Assembly (NCBI RefSeq): GCF_018531445.1
Contig: NZ_JAHDTH010000011.1
Span: 1-64,000, forward strand
Direction of reading: 5' to 3'
Origin: Pseudonocardia lacus
GTDB lineage: Bacteria; Actinomycetota; Actinomycetes; Mycobacteriales; Pseudonocardiaceae
Length of the DNA: 64,000 nt
Each line of letters starts with the position of its first letter. The first letter of the stretch is position 1. A program made the position numbers and the translations under genes. The notes below the pieces were generated by a model. That model had not been told where the DNA came from. It saw nothing but the letters and a program-made list of their open reading frames with translations, and searched no databases. Below, piece after piece: positions 34,079 to 42,115 of this stretch.

Positions 34079-34758
34079 AGCAACCCCCGCTCGATGATCG
34101 TGGTGACGGTGTCGTCGCGCAGGACGTCCATGTTGTGCCCCGGGGTGCAGACGAACACCCGGCCGCGCCCCCATTCGCGCGTCCAGATCGCCGGCGAGGT
34201 GACCGGCCGGTGCCACGGGTCCCACTCCCGCGCGGCCAGCGTGGTGGTGGCCAGCACGTCGTTGTAGGCGTCGGTGAGCACCCAGTACTGCTCGGTGACC
34301 AGGTCGAAGTCGGCGATCCCCGCGGTGATCGGGTGGTCGGCCGCCTCCGGGAGGACCTCGACCCGGTAGGGGATGAAGTAGTCCGACTGCTGCCCGACGC
34401 GCTCGTGCTCGGCCTTGGGCGGGTGGCAGGCGAACTGGCCGCCCACCAGGTGCAGGTAGTCGGCCGCGTTGCGGTAGGAGTCGGCGATGCCGCCGTGCCA
34501 GCCGGCCAGGCCGGTGCCGTTCGCGACCGCGGCCGTCAGCCCGGCGAGCTCGTCCTTCTCGATCGTGCTCATCGTCATGCACTGCATGACGAGGTCGACC
34601 CCGGCCATGTACTCGGCCTCGGCGTACACCTTCGGCGAACTCTCGATCCGCACCGCGAAGCCGTTCGCCTCCAGGTGCGGGACGAACCGGTCGGTGGCCT
34701 CGACCGGCTGGTGTCCCTCCCAGCCACCGCGCACCACCAACGCCGTCCGTTCCGTCAC
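34063..34758 (-). CDS. ThuA domain-containing protein
   Basis: The 231-residue protein is of the ThuA family (class I glutamine amidotransferase-like fold). Visible segments are ALVVRGGWEGHQPVEATDRF, LTAAVANGTGLAGWHGGIAD, HLVGGQFACHPP and PAIWTREWGRGRVFVCTPGH. The family works with Gfo/Idh dehydrogenases on 3-keto-disaccharides. It follows the second permease gene by 13 bases and overlaps the dehydrogenase gene, so it is part of the sugar ABC operon. The exact sugar is not known. Confidence 0.88.
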   Translation of the reverse strand: MTERTALVVRGGWEGHQPVEATDRFVPHLEANGFAVRIESSPKVYAEAEYMAGVDLVMQCMTMSTIEKDELAGLTAAVANGTGLAGWHGGIADSYRNAADYLHLVGGQFACHPPKAEHERVGQQSDYFIPYRVEVLPEAADHPITAGIADFDLVTEQYWVLTDAYNDVLATTTLAAREWDPWHRPVTSPAIWTREWGRGRVFVCTPGHNMDVLRDDTVTTIIERGLLWAAR

Positions 34759-34771
34759 GGATGTTCCTCCC

Positions 34772-35680
34772 TCACTTCGTGAACCCGGCTGCCAGCCCGG
34801 ACAGCAGCTGGCGCCGTCCGATGATGTAGAGCGCGAGGATGGGCAGCGTCGTGAGCACCACCGACGCGAGCACCGCGGGGATGTTGATCGTGTACTGGCC
34901 CTGGAAGGTCCACAGCGCCAGCGGCAGCACCCGCAGCTCGGGGCTCTGGGTCAGCACCAGCGGCAGCAGGAACGCGTTCCACACGGTCAGCGCCTGGTAG
35001 ATGCTCACGGTGACGAGCGCCGGGCGGGTCAGCGGGAAGGCCAGCCGCCACATCGTGCCCCACTCGGTCGCGCCGTCGAGCCGCATCGACTCGAACAGCT
35101 CCTTGGGCACGTCGCGGATGAAGTTGCCCAGGATGAGCACGGTCAGCGGGATGGCGAACGCGATGGAGGGCAGGATCAGCGCGAGCAGGCTGTCGTAGAG
35201 GTGCAGCCGGATGATGATCAGGTAGACCGGGATGATGGTGGCCTGCAGCGGGATCGCCAGGCCCATCAGGAACACGCCGTTGACCACCCGCAGGAACCGC
35301 CCCTGCCCCCCGCGCACGATCGCGAACGCGGCCATGAACGAGACCAGCACGGCGGGCACGGTCGTCCCCACGGTGATGATCACCGAGTTCAGGAAGTAGC
35401 GCAGGAAGCCGGACTCGATCACCAGGCGGTAGTTCGCCAGGGTCGGCTCCGCCGGGGGCGCCATCGGGTTCGTGCGGAAGTAGCTGGACTGGGCCTTGAA
35501 GCTGGTGATGACGATCCAGTAGACCGGCACGATGATGATCGCCAGCCAGATCCAGCCGGCCACGCCGGCGAGGTAGTTCGGGCGCTCGGCCGAGACGGCG
35601 CGGCGGCGGGTCGGTGCGGGGCGGCCGGCGCCCGGGCCCGCGGTCGCGGCGGGGGCCGGCAGCTGGGTGCTGGTCGACAT
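34772..35680 (-). CDS. Carbohydrate ABC transporter permease (MalG-like)
   Basis: The 302-residue inner membrane protein has six predicted helices after a polar N-terminal tail of about 35 residues. The EAA loop that contacts the ATPase reads ELFESMRLDGATEWGTMWRL, matching CUT1-family permeases. It starts one base after the end of the partner permease gene. It is predicted to import a mono- or oligosaccharide with the binding protein at 36566-37909. No ATPase gene is adjacent; actinomycetes commonly use a shared MsiK/UgpC-type ATPase. Confidence 0.92.
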   Translation of the reverse strand: MSTSTQLPAPAATAGPGAGRPAPTRRRAVSAERPNYLAGVAGWIWLAIIIVPVYWIVITSFKAQSSYFRTNPMAPPAEPTLANYRLVIESGFLRYFLNSVIITVGTTVPAVLVSFMAAFAIVRGGQGRFLRVVNGVFLMGLAIPLQATIIPVYLIIIRLHLYDSLLALILPSIAFAIPLTVLILGNFIRDVPKELFESMRLDGATEWGTMWRLAFPLTRPALVTVSIYQALTVWNAFLLPLVLTQSPELRVLPLALWTFQGQYTINIPAVLASVVLTTLPILALYIIGRRQLLSGLAAGFTK

Positions 35681-35681
35681 C

Positions 35682-36569
35682 TCAGGCGCCCTCCAGCTGG
35701 CTCGCCGTCGGGTCCTTGCCGCCCAGCCGGCGCAGGGCCAGCGCCAGCGCCAACCCGACCAGGACCAGGATCGTGGCGATCACGCTGGCCGGACCCATCA
35801 GGTTGCCGCGGAAGCCGCGCAGGTACATGTCGACCGCGAGCGCCCGGGTCGCGTCGGCGGGACCGCCGGCGGTGAGCACGAAGATGAGATCGAAGAACGT
35901 CAGCGACCCGACCACCATCAGCGTCGATGAGGTGATCAGCGTGTACTTGAGCTGCGGCAGCGTGATCGCGAAGAACTGGCGCACCCGGCCGGCGCCGTCG
36001 ATGCGCGCGGCCTCGTAGAGCGACACCGGGATCTGGCGCACCGCGCTCTGGTAGACCAGCGAGTGGAACGGGATGAACTGCCAGGACACCACGAACACCA
36101 CGGTGCCCAGCGCCAGCACCGGCTCGCCGAGCCAGTTCTGCACCAGCCACGGCACGCCCAGCCCGGCGCCGAGGCCGAAGTTCGGGTCCAGCAGGGCCTT
36201 GTAGGCGATCGCGATGGCCGCCGAGCTGAGCAGAAGCGGCAGGAAGTACAGCACCGCGAGGAACGCGCGGTAGCGGTGGCCGCGCGCCAGGAAGGTCCCG
36301 ATGAGGATGCTCACCGGGGTCTGCACCAGCCAGGACAGCGCCATGATCAGGAACGTGACCCAGAGGGCGTGCGGCAGCCCGGGGTCGGCCAGCACCGACG
36401 TCCAGCTGTCCAGGCCGGCCGGCATGATCTCGCCGAGGCCGTCCCAGCTGGTGAAGCTGAGCGCGACCACGGCCAGCAGCGGCAGGATGCCGAACGCGGC
36501 GAAGAACAGCAGGGCGGGCAGCACCAGCCAACCGAGCGAACGCTGCCCGCCCCCGACCGCCGAGGTCAC
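35682..36569 (-). CDS. Carbohydrate ABC transporter permease (MalF-like)
   Basis: The 295-residue membrane protein shows the CUT1 permease pattern with LYEAARIDGAGRVRQFFAIT as EAA loop and helices such as LGWLVLPALLFFAAFGILPL. Its GTG start at 36569 overlaps the stop codon of the binding-protein gene by four bases (GTGA). It forms a heterodimer with the MalG-like protein encoded next. Confidence 0.92.
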   Translation of the reverse strand: MTSAVGGGQRSLGWLVLPALLFFAAFGILPLLAVVALSFTSWDGLGEIMPAGLDSWTSVLADPGLPHALWVTFLIMALSWLVQTPVSILIGTFLARGHRYRAFLAVLYFLPLLLSSAAIAIAYKALLDPNFGLGAGLGVPWLVQNWLGEPVLALGTVVFVVSWQFIPFHSLVYQSAVRQIPVSLYEAARIDGAGRVRQFFAITLPQLKYTLITSSTLMVVGSLTFFDLIFVLTAGGPADATRALAVDMYLRGFRGNLMGPASVIATILVLVGLALALALRRLGGKDPTASQLEGA

Positions 36570-37909
36570 GACGTCTGCGTAGCGTTCATGTTCGCCACCC
36601 ACTGCTCGGGGGTGATCGTCAGGCCGAAGAGCTGCTCGATGTTGGTGAGCAGGACGTCGGCGGTGGCCGGGGGCAGCGCCTGGTCCCAGGACTGCGCGAA
36701 GACCGGAGCGTTCGAGCTCAGGTCGTAGACGAACTGCAGGAACTCCTCGTCGGCCGCCCCGGCGAACTTCGCGTCGGCGCCGTTGACGATCGGCACGCTG
36801 CCGGCCTTGGTGATCCAGTTGTCGGCGTCGGCGTCGGTCAGCAGGCCGTTGGCGAAGTAGTTCTTCGCGATGGTCTTCTCCTCCTCGGTGGCCGAGGAGT
36901 TCAGCGCCAGGTAGGACGCCGGGTTGCCGACGGCGAACGCGGGGTCGCCGACCCCGCCCTCGACCTCCGGGAAGGTCGTGAACCCGAGGTGCCCGCCGGG
37001 GACGAAGTCGCCGCCGTCCTCCTTCATGCCGCCGTAGGTCCAACTGCCGTGCAGCATCATCGCGGCCTTGCCGGTGTAGAGCAGGGCCTGGTCGGCGTTG
37101 GAGTCGGCGGTGACCGACTGGAAGCCGTTGACGAAGCCGCCGGCGCGGATGAAGTCCTGGATCTTGGTGAGCGCCTCGGTGACGGCCGGGTGCGACCAGC
37201 CGTCCTTCTCGCCGCCGGCGATGGTCTCGAACACCTCGGACCCGCCGATGCGGTCGAGCAGGTACTCCAGCCACATCATGCTGGTCCAGCGCGACTGCCC
37301 GCCCAGCGACATCGGCGCGATGCCGGCGTTGTTGAACACCGGCACGAGCGCCATCAGCTCGTTCCACGTCGTCGGGGGCTGGGCGCCGACCTGGGCGAAC
37401 AGGTCCTTGTTGTAGTAGAAGACGATCGGCGAGACGTTCTCGCACGGCACGGCGTAGATCCGCCCGTCGATGGTGGCGGCGCCGAACGACGGGGCGAAGC
37501 GCTTGTCCTTGACGGCGGGGTTCTCGGCGAACCAGTCGGTCAGGTCGTCGACCTGGCCGTTGCGGACGTACTCGCGCAACCCGCCACCGCCCCAGGTCCA
37601 GATCATCGTCGGGGCCTGGTCGGCGCCGATCGCCGTCTTGATCTTGGCCTTGTAGGCGTCGTTCTGGAAGAACGTCAGCGCCAGCTTCCCGTCCGGGTTC
37701 GCGGCGTTGAACGCCTCCACCCCGGCCTGGCGGATGCCTTCCTGGGGCTGGGTGGACAGGTACCAGATGCTGGCCTCGCCGGCCCTGGCCTGCCCCGGGC
37801 CCGCCGTCCCGCACGAGGCGAGCGCGCTCATCCCGAGCGGCGCGGCGAGCGCCATCGTCAGGAAGGACCGTCGGGAAACACGGTGTCGATCTACACGGTG
37901 ACGATCCAC
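36566..37909 (-). CDS. Sugar ABC transporter substrate-binding lipoprotein (Tat-type signal)
   Basis: The 447-residue solute-binding protein of the CUT1 class has a twin-arginine-like signal SRRSFLTMALAAPLGMSALA and a lipobox ending in C33 (ALASC). The mature part has DLTDWFAENPAVKDKRFAPS and DGRIYAVPCENVSPIVFYYN, typical of sugar-binding proteins. GTG 37909 was chosen because GGAG stands six bases upstream. The first residues contain a duplicated VDRHR. It heads the operon of two permeases, ThuA and Gfo/Idh, and is divergent from the LacI regulator. Confidence 0.92.
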   Translation of the reverse strand: MDRHRVDRHRVSRRSFLTMALAAPLGMSALASCGTAGPGQARAGEASIWYLSTQPQEGIRQAGVEAFNAANPDGKLALTFFQNDAYKAKIKTAIGADQAPTMIWTWGGGGLREYVRNGQVDDLTDWFAENPAVKDKRFAPSFGAATIDGRIYAVPCENVSPIVFYYNKDLFAQVGAQPPTTWNELMALVPVFNNAGIAPMSLGGQSRWTSMMWLEYLLDRIGGSEVFETIAGGEKDGWSHPAVTEALTKIQDFIRAGGFVNGFQSVTADSNADQALLYTGKAAMMLHGSWTYGGMKEDGGDFVPGGHLGFTTFPEVEGGVGDPAFAVGNPASYLALNSSATEEEKTIAKNYFANGLLTDADADNWITKAGSVPIVNGADAKFAGAADEEFLQFVYDLSSNAPVFAQSWDQALPPATADVLLTNIEQLFGLTITPEQWVANMNATQTS

Positions 37910-37966
37910 GTTGATCTCCGTTACGCCCGGGCCGCACCGCTGCGGCCGCCGCTTCCGACCTGCGGG

Positions 37967-37980
37967 CTGTTCGCAAACAG
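37967..37980. promoter_or_regulatory. LacI-type operator candidate upstream of the sugar ABC operon
   Basis: CTGTTCGCAAACAG has 5-bp inverted arms (CTGTT/AACAG) around a CGCA centre. The half-site TTCGCAAAC recurs at 37992-38000. Position, 58 bases upstream of the binding-protein start and between it and the divergent LacI gene, fits repression by that regulator. Confidence 0.5.
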
Positions 37981-38068
37981 CTCCGATACCTTTCGCAAAC
38001 CGGCCTGCGTTGCGACCATAGGAGTCGGTCGGCACGGCCGTCAACGGCCAACTTCCGGTACGGAGTAG

Positions 38069-38082
38069 TCGAAAAGTTTCGA
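38069..38082. promoter_or_regulatory. Second dyad (TCGAAA-AG-TTTCGA) before the LacI gene
   Basis: Perfect 6-bp arms are separated by two bases, 52 bases upstream of the upstream-most LacI start. It lies in a local AT-rich stretch that must carry the LacI promoter, so autoregulation is plausible. Confidence 0.45.
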
Positions 38083-38134
38083 GAATCAGCCGTTCGGCGG
38101 GTTAGGCTGTCGACCACCGGGCCCGGGTACCGCG

Positions 38135-39220
38135 GTGCCCCTGTGCGAGGAGGCACCCCTGCCCAGACCGGGACGGGCCGCGGGTCACCGGCCGGCCGGA
38201 CGAACCACTCTCGCCCAGGTCGCCGCGTCGGCCGGGGTGTCCGTGCCGACCGTGTCCAAGGTCGTCAACGGCCGCGACGACGTCGCCCCCGGCACCCGGG
38301 CGCTCGTCGAGGAGGCGCTGCGCCGCCACGGCTACGTGCCGCCCTCCACGCGGCGCTCCGCCGCCGTCGCGTCGACGACGGTCGAACTGCTCATCCGGGG
38401 GCCGTTCACCGGCTACGTCGCCGAGGTGATCGACGGGGTCGTCCGGGCCGGCGTCGAGACCGGCACGGCGATCGTCGTCGGCTCGCTCGACGACCACCGC
38501 CGGCCCGCGGTCGGGCCGCGGGAGTGGGCCCGGCGCCTGGTCGCCGACGGCCGGGCCGGCGTCATCGTCGTGACCGGCTCGCTCACCCCGGCGCACATCG
38601 ACGCCCTCGCCGCGGCCGCCGTGCCGCTGGTCGTGATCGACCCGCTGGACGCGCCGAGCGTCGAGGTGACCAGCGTGGGCTCGACGAACTTCGCCGGCGG
38701 GCTGAGCGCCTGCCGGCACCTGACCGACCTCGGGCACACCCGCATCGCCTACGTCGGCGGCCCCCCGAACTCCGGCTGCAACCAGGCCCGCCTGCACGGC
38801 TACCGGGCCGCGCTGGAGGCGGCCGGCGTCGCGGCCCGTCCCGAGCTCGTGCTCCACGAGGAGTTCGGCTACGAGGCCGGCCGCCGCGCCGGCGGCCGGC
38901 TGCTCGACCTGCCCGAGCCACCCACCGCGGTGGTCGGCGGCAGTGACACGATCGCGATCGGCGTCATCGAGGCCGCCCGCGTGCGGGGCCTGCGGGTGCC
39001 CGACGACCTCAGCGTCACCGGCTTCGACGACACCGAGCTGGCCACGGTCGCCTCGCCCCCGCTCACCGCGATCCGCCAGCCGCTGCGGGAGATGGGCCGC
39101 GTCGCGCTGAAGTCGGTCCTGCAGATGGCGGCGGGAACCGCGCTCGACTCCCACCACGTCGAGCTGGCCACGGAGCTGATCGTGCGGGGCACGACGGCCC
39201 CGCCGCCCGGCCCGGGGTGA
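38135..39220 (+). CDS. LacI family transcriptional regulator
   Basis: The product has the N-terminal LacI helix-turn-helix (TTLAQVAASAGVSVPTVSKV then VNGRDDVAPGTRALVEEALR) and a periplasmic-binding-protein-like sensor with GVIVVTGSLTPAHIDALAAA and DDLSVTGFDDTELA. It is divergent from the sugar ABC operon and most likely its repressor, released by the sugar. The start is uncertain: GTG 38135 lacks a ribosome binding site, whereas an in-frame CTG at 38159 follows a perfect AGGAGG (38148-38153) at 5 bases. The shorter protein would be 353 residues and keep the whole DNA-binding domain. Confidence 0.93.
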   Translation: MPLCEEAPLPRPGRAAGHRPAGRTTLAQVAASAGVSVPTVSKVVNGRDDVAPGTRALVEEALRRHGYVPPSTRRSAAVASTTVELLIRGPFTGYVAEVIDGVVRAGVETGTAIVVGSLDDHRRPAVGPREWARRLVADGRAGVIVVTGSLTPAHIDALAAAAVPLVVIDPLDAPSVEVTSVGSTNFAGGLSACRHLTDLGHTRIAYVGGPPNSGCNQARLHGYRAALEAAGVAARPELVLHEEFGYEAGRRAGGRLLDLPEPPTAVVGGSDTIAIGVIEAARVRGLRVPDDLSVTGFDDTELATVASPPLTAIRQPLREMGRVALKSVLQMAAGTALDSHHVELATELIVRGTTAPPPGPG

Positions 39221-39273
39221 CCACGGCCGCTGATCGGGCGCGCCCGTCCGCGGGCAGGGGACTCGCGCACCGC

Positions 39274-39999
39274 TCAAGCGGCCAGGTTCAGCAGCAGCCC
39301 GGTCAGCTCGACCGGCATGGTGATCATGCAGTCGTGCCCGGTCGGTAGCTCCCGCACGTCGGACGGCTCACCGTTGGGCTGCAGGGGCGGGACCGGGCGG
39401 CGCACGAGGCCCTCCGGCGCGACGGTGTTGTGGATGTGCGTGCGGGGGATCTTGCGCGCGGCCGGGTGGTCCAGGTGGACCCGCTGCTGCAGGCACAGCA
39501 CCGGCATGTCCGACAGGATCGTGCGCAGCCACGCGACGTCGGCGGGGTCGGTGACGCCGAACAGGCCGTGCGGGGCGGGCAGCTCGGGCATCGGCGGCAC
39601 CCGCCAGCCGTCGGCCGAGCTGCGGGCCAGGTCGATCGCGTGCTGGTTCACCGGCATCACGTCGACCGCCGTCTCGCCGTCCTCGGGCACCATCGCGTCG
39701 AGGTAGACCAGGCGCGCGATCCGGTCCGGGACCGTGTCGGCCACCGAGGACACGACCAGCCCCGCGTAGCTGTGGCCGACCAGGACCACCTCGGTGAGGT
39801 CCAGGTACTCGATCAGCGACACGACGTCGGCGACGTGCGTGTCCAGCCCGACGTCGGGCCCCAGCAGGTGCCGACGGTCGCCGTAGCCGGTCAGCGACGG
39901 GGCGAGCACCCGGTGCCCGGCCGCCTCCAGCGGCGGGACCACCCGGTCCCAGGCCCGGCCGTCGTGCCAGGCGCCGTGCACCAGCAGGTAAGTCGTCAT
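39274..39999 (-). CDS. Alpha/beta hydrolase
   Basis: The 241-residue enzyme begins MTTYLLVHGAWHDGRAWDRV with the oxyanion-hole HGAWHD, has the nucleophile elbow VLVGHSYAGLV (Ser near residue 77) and the catalytic His in LPTGHDCMI. It belongs to the small esterase group related to plant salicylate-binding and methylesterase proteins. It is divergent from an HxlR regulator, which probably controls it. Substrate unknown. Confidence 0.88.
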   Translation of the reverse strand: MTTYLLVHGAWHDGRAWDRVVPPLEAAGHRVLAPSLTGYGDRRHLLGPDVGLDTHVADVVSLIEYLDLTEVVLVGHSYAGLVVSSVADTVPDRIARLVYLDAMVPEDGETAVDVMPVNQHAIDLARSSADGWRVPPMPELPAPHGLFGVTDPADVAWLRTILSDMPVLCLQQRVHLDHPAARKIPRTHIHNTVAPEGLVRRPVPPLQPNGEPSDVRELPTGHDCMITMPVELTGLLLNLAA

Positions 40000-40042
40000 C
40001 GTGGGTGGACCTTCGTTCGTCGGCGGTTACGATCCGTGTGTC

Positions 40043-40059
40043 GGTTCCCTTCCGGAACC
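40043..40059. promoter_or_regulatory. GGTTCC-N5-GGAACC dyad between hydrolase and HxlR genes
   Basis: Perfect 6-bp arms with 5-base spacer lie 44 bases ahead of the hydrolase start. It is a candidate HxlR operator together with the dyad at 40099-40114. Confidence 0.45.
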
Positions 40060-40098
40060 GGCTCCGATCGTGATCGTCCGACGTGCCCCAGGCAATAA

Positions 40099-40114
40099 GG
40101 CACATTCCCGTGCC
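40099..40114. promoter_or_regulatory. GGCAC-N6-GTGCC dyad upstream of HxlR gene
   Basis: Perfect 5-bp arms flank ATTCCC, 20 bases before the HxlR start codon, next to an AT-rich CAATAAGG stretch that may be part of a promoter. Confidence 0.4.
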
Positions 40115-40134
40115 CCGGTTCCGCGGAGGTAACC

Positions 40135-40485
40135 GTGCAGGTCCAGTGCGACCAGCCCCGTGCGCGCGAAGTGCTCGGCCTCGTCGGCGACAAGTGGTCG
40201 CTGCTGGTCGTGCGCAGCCTGCGGGACGGGCCGCGCCGCTTCACCGAGATCAAGCGCGAGATCGACGGCGTCAGCCAGCGGATGCTCACCGTCACGCTGC
40301 GCGGCCTGGAGCGCGACGGCATCCTCACCCGCACCGTGGTCGCCGTCATGCCGCCCCACGTCAGCTACGAGCTCACGGCGATGGGCACGGCGCTGCGCGA
40401 GGCCGCGGCGCCGCTGCTGGAGTGGAGCGTCGCGCACCTGGCCCGGATCGACGCCGCCCGCGCCGACTACGACGCGCGCCCGTGA
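40135..40485 (+). CDS. HxlR family transcriptional regulator
   Basis: The 116-residue winged-helix protein has the HxlR signature: LGLVGDKWSLLVVRSLRDGP, RRFTEIKREIDGVSQRMLTV, LRGLERDGILTRTV and VSYELTAMGTALREA. A Cys at position 5 in VQCDQ corresponds to the redox- or quinone-sensing Cys seen in several family members. GTG 40135 has GGAGG upstream. It is divergent from the hydrolase and followed 52 bases later by a reductase gene. Confidence 0.93.
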   Translation: MQVQCDQPRAREVLGLVGDKWSLLVVRSLRDGPRRFTEIKREIDGVSQRMLTVTLRGLERDGILTRTVVAVMPPHVSYELTAMGTALREAAAPLLEWSVAHLARIDAARADYDARP

Positions 40486-40537
40486 GTGCGCAAGAACGGT
40501 CGGGCGCCGGGGCCCGGCGGTCCGCCACGCTGGTCCC

Positions 40538-41110
40538 ATGACCGGGACGACACCCAAGACCGTCTACTACACCGCGACCACCCTGGACGGCTACATCGCC
40601 GACGCCGAGGACTCGTTGGACTGGTTGTTCGTGCAGGACATCGACCAGGACGGCCCGATGAACTACAACGCGTTCATCGCCGACGTCGGAGCACTGGTCA
40701 TGGGCGCGACGACCTACGAGTGGATCCGCGCGCGGATCGCCGAGGGCCGGGAGAAGTGGAGCTACAGCGTGCCGACCACCGTCGTCACCCACCGCGACCT
40801 GCCGGCGGTCGAGGGCGCCGACCTGCGCTTCGCCTCCGGCGACGTCGCCGCCGTGCACGCCGACCTGGTGGCCGCCGCGGGCGGGCGCGACGTGTGGGTC
40901 GTCGGCGGCGGCGACCTGGCCGGGCAGTTCGCCGACGCCGGGTTGCTCGACGAGATCGTCGCGGCGATCGCCCCGGTCACGCTGGGGGAGGGGCGGGCGA
41001 TCTTCCCGCGGCGGTACGCGCTGCGCCTGCTCGACGTGGCCCGCAACGGCGACTTCGCGTGCGCCCGCTACGCGGTGGTCGGCCCCCGCACCACGGACTG
41101 GTCGGGGTGA
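40538..41110 (+). CDS. Dihydrofolate reductase family (RibD C-terminal) protein
   Basis: The 190-residue protein starts VYYTATTLDGYIADAEDSLD and has VMGATTYEWI, DVWVVGGGDLAGQFADAGLL and VTLGEGRAIFPRRYALRLLD, the pattern of the small YyaP/RibD-like reductases that bind NADPH. The function of such stand-alone proteins is mostly unknown. It overlaps the following AraC gene by four bases (GTGA), so both are made together. Confidence 0.88.
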   Translation: MTGTTPKTVYYTATTLDGYIADAEDSLDWLFVQDIDQDGPMNYNAFIADVGALVMGATTYEWIRARIAEGREKWSYSVPTTVVTHRDLPAVEGADLRFASGDVAAVHADLVAAAGGRDVWVVGGGDLAGQFADAGLLDEIVAAIAPVTLGEGRAIFPRRYALRLLDVARNGDFACARYAVVGPRTTDWSG

Positions 41111-42027
41111 CCGGCCGCGACCGCCTCCGCGAGCTCCTCGACGCCGTCCTCGACGAGGAGCACCGGTCGCTGGCCGCGATGGCCGACGGCGCGTACTCCT
41201 CGCCGTTCCACTTCAGCCGCAGGCTGACCCGCGACACCGGCGAGCCGCCCGTGCAGATGCGCCGGCGCGTGGCGCTCGAACGCGCCGCGTGGCAGCTCGC
41301 CCACGGCGCCACCGTCACCGACGCCGCGTTCGCCGCCGGCTACGGCTCGGTCGAGGGCTTCGCGCGCGCGTTCGCCCGGGCGTACGGCTACCCGCCCAGC
41401 GCGACCCCCACCGGGCCGGCACCCGGCTCGGCGCACTGGCTGCCGGCCCCGAACGGCATCCACTTCCACGCCCCCGACGGGCTGTGGATCGAGGGACCCG
41501 TCCAGGCGTCGTCGGGTGAGGTCACCGTGCTGCTGGTGCACCACGACGTGCAGGACGTGCGCGCGCTCGTCGAACTGGCCAAGGGCCTGGACCCGGCCGA
41601 GTACCTGCGCGAGCGCATGCCGGGGCTGGTGCTGCTGGAGTGGGCGGGGCCGGAGGGGTCGATCGCGGCGCTGCTCAACCGGGCGGTGGGCACCTACGAG
41701 ATCTGGTTGGCCTCGGTCGAGGGGGCCGACCACCCGGGGCGGCTGCGCGACGACGACGATCCGGTCGGGTTGAGCGCCCGGCTCGATGCCGTCGTGCCGC
41801 GCTGGTTGGCGTTCGTGAGCGACGTCGAGCGGCGGCGGGCGTGGGGGGACCGGGTGGTCGACGCGTTGTGCGATCCCCCGGAGAGCTTCGTGCTCGGGAG
41901 CGTGCTGGCGCACGTGCTCACGTACTCGGCGCAGCGGAGGGGGCTGGCGCGGACGTTGTTGCGGGAGGCCGGGGTCGGGGTCGATGACGGGGACCCCATC
42001 GAGTGGTTGCGGCGGCACGCGCCGTGA
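41107..42027 (+). CDS. AraC family regulator with a DinB-like C-terminal domain
   Basis: The first 95 residues of this 306-residue protein are an AraC-type double helix-turn-helix (YSSPFHFSRRLTRDTGEPPV, GATVTDAAFAAGYGSVEGFA, RAFARAYGYPPS). The remainder is not an effector domain known to me but ends with SVLAHVLTYSAQRRGLARTL, like the DinB four-helix metal-binding fold, and includes VTVLLVHHDVQDVRALVELA. It is coupled to the RibD-like reductase by a four-base overlap and ends before a strong hairpin. Confidence 0.85.
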   Translation: MTGRDRLRELLDAVLDEEHRSLAAMADGAYSSPFHFSRRLTRDTGEPPVQMRRRVALERAAWQLAHGATVTDAAFAAGYGSVEGFARAFARAYGYPPSATPTGPAPGSAHWLPAPNGIHFHAPDGLWIEGPVQASSGEVTVLLVHHDVQDVRALVELAKGLDPAEYLRERMPGLVLLEWAGPEGSIAALLNRAVGTYEIWLASVEGADHPGRLRDDDDPVGLSARLDAVVPRWLAFVSDVERRRAWGDRVVDALCDPPESFVLGSVLAHVLTYSAQRRGLARTLLREAGVGVDDGDPIEWLRRHAP

Positions 42028-42053
42028 GCTGAGCCTGCCGAAGGTGTGCGACA

Positions 42054-42088
42054 GTGACTCTCGTTGCGCCTGGTTGGACGAGAGTCAC
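42054..42088. terminator. Inverted repeat between convergent genes, bidirectional terminator and repeat family member
   Basis: GTGACTCTCGT (42054-42064) and ACGAGAGTCAC (42078-42088) are perfect 11-bp arms with a 13-base loop ending in CTGGTTGG. It lies between the ends of the AraC gene (42027) and the ABC ATPase gene (42116). The loop and inner arms match the element at 17404-17440 read on the other strand, which also has a 13-base loop containing CTGGTTGG. Confidence 0.65.
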
Positions 42089-42115
42089 CGTCGCTCGGCC
42101 CGGACCGGGCACCAC

